A stretch of DNA of 64,000 bases, from contig CAVQIX010000005.1 of assembly GCA_963712765.1 (NCBI GenBank), positions 310,001 to 374,000 on the forward strand, written 5' to 3'. Below are positions 61,439 to 64,000 of this stretch, in pieces. A model generated the notes under the pieces. It was given only the letters and a program-made list of their open reading frames with translations. It did not search any database and was not told the DNA's origin. How positions within the stretch are numbered: position 1 is the first letter of the stretch; every line of letters starts with the position of its first letter. A program made the translations under genes and the position numbers. The stretch comes from CAXMST01 sp963712765. Lineage in GTDB: Bacteria > Actinomycetota > Thermoleophilia > Solirubrobacterales > 70-9.

Positions 61439-62671
61439 TCACGACACCCCCCGCGCCTCGAGGCCGGTCGTCCGAAAACGGTCGCTGAGAAGGAGCGCCA
61501 CCGCGGCAACTCCCGCTGCGGCGATCGCACCCAGGAGCAGCGGGGCGCGCGGACTGACGGTCTCACCCAACCATCCCGCGATCGGGCCGCCGATCGGCGT
61601 CGAGCCGATGAAGACGACCGAGTAGACCGCCATCACCCGGCCCCGCATCGAGGGCTCGGCCGCGAGCTGCAGCCCCGCATTGATCGAGGCCGCGAAGGTC
61701 ACCGAGGCGGCGCCCAACAGGACCAGCGCCGCCATCTCCAGAGGCAGGGTGGGGGCGATCGTTGCCAGCGCACCCGCGACCGCGAAACCACTTGCGCCGG
61801 CGGTGATCAGGCCCGGCCCCACCTCGCGGCGGCTCGAGGTGACCAATGCACCGGCGATCGCGCCCACACCCATCGCGATCATCAGCAGCGAATAGGCGGA
61901 GACCTCGCCACCGAAGCTGAAGCGGGCGAGGAGAGGCATGATCACAGGGAAGTTGAAGCCAAGCGTCCCCAGCACCGCCATCAGGATCAGCGGAACCCGC
62001 AGCTGCGGCGTGGCCGCGATGTAGCTCAGCGCCTCGCCGATCCGGTAGCTGTCGCGACGCGGCGGCCGGGGCTGCAGCTTCCCCGTGTGCATCCGCATCA
62101 GCGCGACGACCATTGCGGCGAAGGTGGCGACGTTGATCGCGAACACCGGGGTCACTCCCCAGAGCGCGATCAGACCGCCGGCGAGCGCTGGGCCGACGAT
62201 CCGCGCCGAATGGACCAGGACCCCGTTGAGGCCGACCGCGTTGACGAGGTGGCTGGAGCCGACGATCTCGATCACGAACGACTGCCGCGCCGGGTTGTCG
62301 ACCGCGAGGACGAGGCCTCGGACCGCGATCAGGACGTAGACGATCCAGATCTGGATCCCACCGCCGAGCGCGAGCAGGAAGAGCGCCAGCGCGGGCGCCG
62401 CCATCAGTGCCTGGGTGAGGATCAGCAGGCGCCGCTTGTCGAAGCGGTCGGCAAGCGCCCCGCCGAAGATCCCGAAGACCATGATCCCGAGGAACTGCAG
62501 GGCGGTCGCGATGCCGACCGCGGTGCCGCTGCCCGTAAGCTCGAGGATCAGCCACAGCTCAGCGACGATCTGCATCCAGTTGCCGACCAGCGAGGTGAGC
62601 TGGCCGGCGAAGTAGAGACGGTAATTGCGGATCGACAGGGCCGCGAAGGAGCGCCTTGCGGCCGCGCTCAA
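61439..62671 (-). CDS. MFS transporter, drug-efflux type
   Basis: Predicted 410-residue, 12-helix major facilitator from TTG 62671, which shares TTGA with the MarR stop. 'RLYFAGQLTSLVGNWMQIVAELWLILELTGSG', 'GIFGGALADRFDKRRLLI' (loop 2-3 GxLaDrxGrR-like), 'VFIGSTPIGGPIAGWLGE' and 'LLGAIAAAGVAAVALLLSD' fit the MFS_3/enterobactin-exporter-like group. The upstream in-frame sequence to 62839 overlaps MarR and is excluded. A MarR repressor and MFS pump in one operon suggest ligand-induced export of an organic compound. Confidence 0.92.
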   Translation of the reverse strand: MSAAARRSFAALSIRNYRLYFAGQLTSLVGNWMQIVAELWLILELTGSGTAVGIATALQFLGIMVFGIFGGALADRFDKRRLLILTQALMAAPALALFLLALGGGIQIWIVYVLIAVRGLVLAVDNPARQSFVIEIVGSSHLVNAVGLNGVLVHSARIVGPALAGGLIALWGVTPVFAINVATFAAMVVALMRMHTGKLQPRPPRRDSYRIGEALSYIAATPQLRVPLILMAVLGTLGFNFPVIMPLLARFSFGGEVSAYSLLMIAMGVGAIAGALVTSSRREVGPGLITAGASGFAVAGALATIAPTLPLEMAALVLLGAASVTFAASINAGLQLAAEPSMRGRVMAVYSVVFIGSTPIGGPIAGWLGETVSPRAPLLLGAIAAAGVAAVALLLSDRFRTTGLEARGVS

Positions 62672-63114
62672 GACCGCTCCTCCTCGAGCATGCGCTCGAG
62701 GATCGAGGCGGCGCGCCGGAGGGTCGCGACGTCGCGGTCGGGCAGGTCGCGCAGGCGGCGGACCAGGTAGGCGTCCTTGCGGCGGCGGAGCTGGCGCAGG
62801 AGAAGACGGCCGGAGGTGGTGGCGCTGATCAGCGAGCAACGCCCATCGGAGGGGTCGGGAGCGCGATCGACCAGGTCCTGCTCCTCGAGGCGGGCGAGGA
62901 TCCGGGTCGCGGTCGGGCGCTGAATCCCCTCGACCTCGGCGAGCTCGCTCGGAGTCATCGGCCCGAGGCGGTCGATCGTGGCGAGCGAGGCGGTCGCCGA
63001 CATGCCCAGATCCGAGCCGGCACTCTGCCGCAGCCGCCGCGCGGTGCGGGTGATCGCCAAGCGGAGGCGGACCGCTTCATCGCTGATCTCCGTGGGGTTG
63101 ATCGCCGCTTCCAA
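62668..63114 (-). CDS. MarR-family transcriptional regulator
   Basis: Predicted 148-residue winged-helix repressor: 'SATASLATIDRLGPMTPSELAEVEGIQRPTATRILARLEEQDLV' (recognition helix in QRPTATRIL), the wing 'APDPSDGRCSLISAT', and N- and C-terminal dimerisation helices. It leads the operon with the MFS pump. A promoter and a 10-bp palindrome lie 36-71 bp upstream of its ATG, so autorepression is likely. Confidence 0.93.
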   Translation of the reverse strand: MEAAINPTEISDEAVRLRLAITRTARRLRQSAGSDLGMSATASLATIDRLGPMTPSELAEVEGIQRPTATRILARLEEQDLVDRAPDPSDGRCSLISATTSGRLLLRQLRRRKDAYLVRRLRDLPDRDVATLRRAASILERMLEEERS

Positions 63115-63149
63115 AGTGGCCCCTGGTCGTCCTTCCGATCGTTAGTAAC

Positions 63150-63185
63150 GCTAATTAGCATAGCGAACTGTCTCTACAGCGTCAA
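63150..63185 (-). promoter_or_regulatory. MarR-MFS operon promoter with overlapping palindrome
   Basis: Read on the minus strand: -35 TTGACG (63180-63185), 17-bp spacer, -10 TATGCT (63157-63162). The palindrome GCTAATTAGC (63150-63159) overlaps the -10 box. MarR-type repressors bind such short AT-rich palindromes, so self-repression at this site is a specific prediction. Confidence 0.65.
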
Positions 63186-63217
63186 GCCCTCGCCCCGCCT
63201 TTTGGGGGGGACGCGGA

Positions 63218-64000
63218 TCAGGCCGGGCGACAGTAGGCGAAGGCGGTGACCTCGCCCCGGGTCTGGTAACCGACGAAGCGGCTCACCCAGCCGCTGCGCT
63301 GAGGGTAGGAGCGGTCGGCGACGATCACCGCAAAGGGGTCGAATCTCTGGAAGTCGGCGACGAAGCCCCCCGACCACAGCTCCTCGCCCTCCTCGCATCG
63401 CGGCTTCAGCTCAACCGGCGCCCGGTCGAACGCCTCGCCGTCGAGCCGGTGGGTGACCAGCCGCGGCCGGCGGTCGGCGCACTGCACGAAGCCCTCGATC
63501 GCGCCGCCGCGGGTGCCGTCGTTGTTGTAGGCGGCGAGGCGCCACCTGCGCGTTCCCTTGCGGCGTGACTCGGTCGCGATCAGCTCCGCCCCGGCATTCT
63601 GGGTGAAGCCGCGGGCGCCGAAGCCGCCGGCGATCGCCTCCTCGCCCCTGCGGCAGCTGACCCGGAACCCCTTGCTGCCGGCCGGGGCGATACGCACCCT
63701 CTTGCTGCGCTTGGTGATCCTCGGGTCCTCACGGGTGCAGAGTGCCTTCGCCCGGATCGTTTCCTCATCGCCGTCGAAGTTGGCCGCGCTGACCCGCCAG
63801 GCCCGCTTGCCCGAGGGGCGCGATTCGAAGAATGCGATCGTGCTCTCGGCCCCGTCGCCGTAGGGGCTGTCGCTGATGAAGCCGCCGGAGATCATCGTGC
63901 CCTTGCGCTTCGGGCACTGCGCCCGCACGCCACCGTCGCTGCCGGCCAAGATTGCAGCTGATCGCTTCGACTTGCCGGTCAGGGCGCCCGACGCGCCCTC
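63218..64000 (-). CDS. Repetitive secreted-type protein, N-terminus beyond the window
   Basis: The frame is open to the window edge, so only the last ~260 residues are seen; a TTG at 63949 is an internal codon, not a confident start. Three related units of about 60-75 residues recur, each beginning near a Cys and 'GGF': 'CPKRKGTMISGGFISD', 'CRRGEEAIAGGFGARG', 'CEEGEELWSGGFVADF', and ending with another Cys (ALCTRE, FVQCADR, FAYCRPA). Paired Cys in each unit suggest disulphides in an extracellular protein. The upstream edge reads GASGALTGKSKR, which could be the end of a Gly-rich domain. Function unknown. Confidence 0.72.
   Translation of the reverse strand, partial: EGASGALTGKSKRSAAILAGSDGGVRAQCPKRKGTMISGGFISDSPYGDGAESTIAFFESRPSGKRAWRVSAANFDGDEETIRAKALCTREDPRITKRSKRVRIAPAGSKGFRVSCRRGEEAIAGGFGARGFTQNAGAELIATESRRKGTRRWRLAAYNNDGTRGGAIEGFVQCADRRPRLVTHRLDGEAFDRAPVELKPRCEEGEELWSGGFVADFQRFDPFAVIVADRSYPQRSGWVSRFVGYQTRGEVTAFAYCRPA

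Overview
The window is high-GC DNA with dense, short-spaced genes, many GTG and TTG starts and many 4-nt stop/start overlaps. The order tilS-hpt-ftsH-folP-folB-folK, the PadR and MerR regulators, a wax ester synthase/DGAT, an ArsA ATPase and Ca-binding, beta-propeller surface proteins point to an actinobacterium, most likely of the Thermoleophilia (Solirubrobacterales type). That placement is inference from gene content; no rRNA is present. I saw no tRNA, rRNA, insertion sequence, prophage or CRISPR array. Sixty-four coding features are listed, including one degraded kinase, one acetyltransferase fragment and one gene cut by the window end.

Layout. 1-11.6 kb: a glutathione-transferase-like protein, the folate/ftsH/hpt/tilS block, a MerR-type class III adenylate cyclase, an acyltransferase-epimerase-coiled-coil operon and a nucleoside phosphorylase. 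11.9-15.3 kb: a secreted three-module wall hydrolase. 15.3-21.2 kb: a sirtuin, a fused 3-hydroxyacyl-CoA dehydrogenase/enoyl-CoA hydratase, PadR and SRPBCC proteins and an acyl-CoA dehydrogenase. The last enzyme and the fused one share a similar palindrome upstream. 21.2-27.8 kb: small membrane and acidic proteins, a lipoprotein, ArsA, a gene-poor stretch with hairpins (24.87-25.45 kb), DUF427, MscS, Nudix and GNAT proteins.

27.8-39.1 kb is the most coherent accessory region. A CarH-type B12 photoreceptor repressor heads a minus-strand run with a NYN-domain protein and methylthioadenosine phosphorylase and deaminase. It is divergent from two tiny membrane proteins and a dehydrogenase. Between them lie 11-bp direct repeats that overlap a TTGACA promoter, the architecture expected of a CarH operator. 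Nearby are a second MerR regulator, the wax ester synthase and a tightly coupled SRPBCC / FAD oxidoreductase / DUF1365 / cyclopropane-synthase operon. I read this as a candidate light-responsive membrane-lipid locus.

39.0-48.4 kb is a cell-wall recycling neighbourhood: a MurQ-GNAT fusion, a collapsed sugar-kinase gene, a methyltransferase, a DUF218 protein, an acyl-activating (LuxE/PaaK-like) enzyme, a 14-repeat propeller surface protein and a NagZ-type GH3 enzyme. 48.4-64 kb holds a CoA-transferase, hydrolases, a Baeyer-Villiger-type monooxygenase, an ECF-like sigma factor carrying its own zinc finger and membrane helix, a metallo-beta-lactamase-fold hydrolase, a secreted lipase, a GGDEF/HD-GYP membrane protein, a MarR-MFS efflux operon with a readable promoter, and the end of a repetitive secreted protein.
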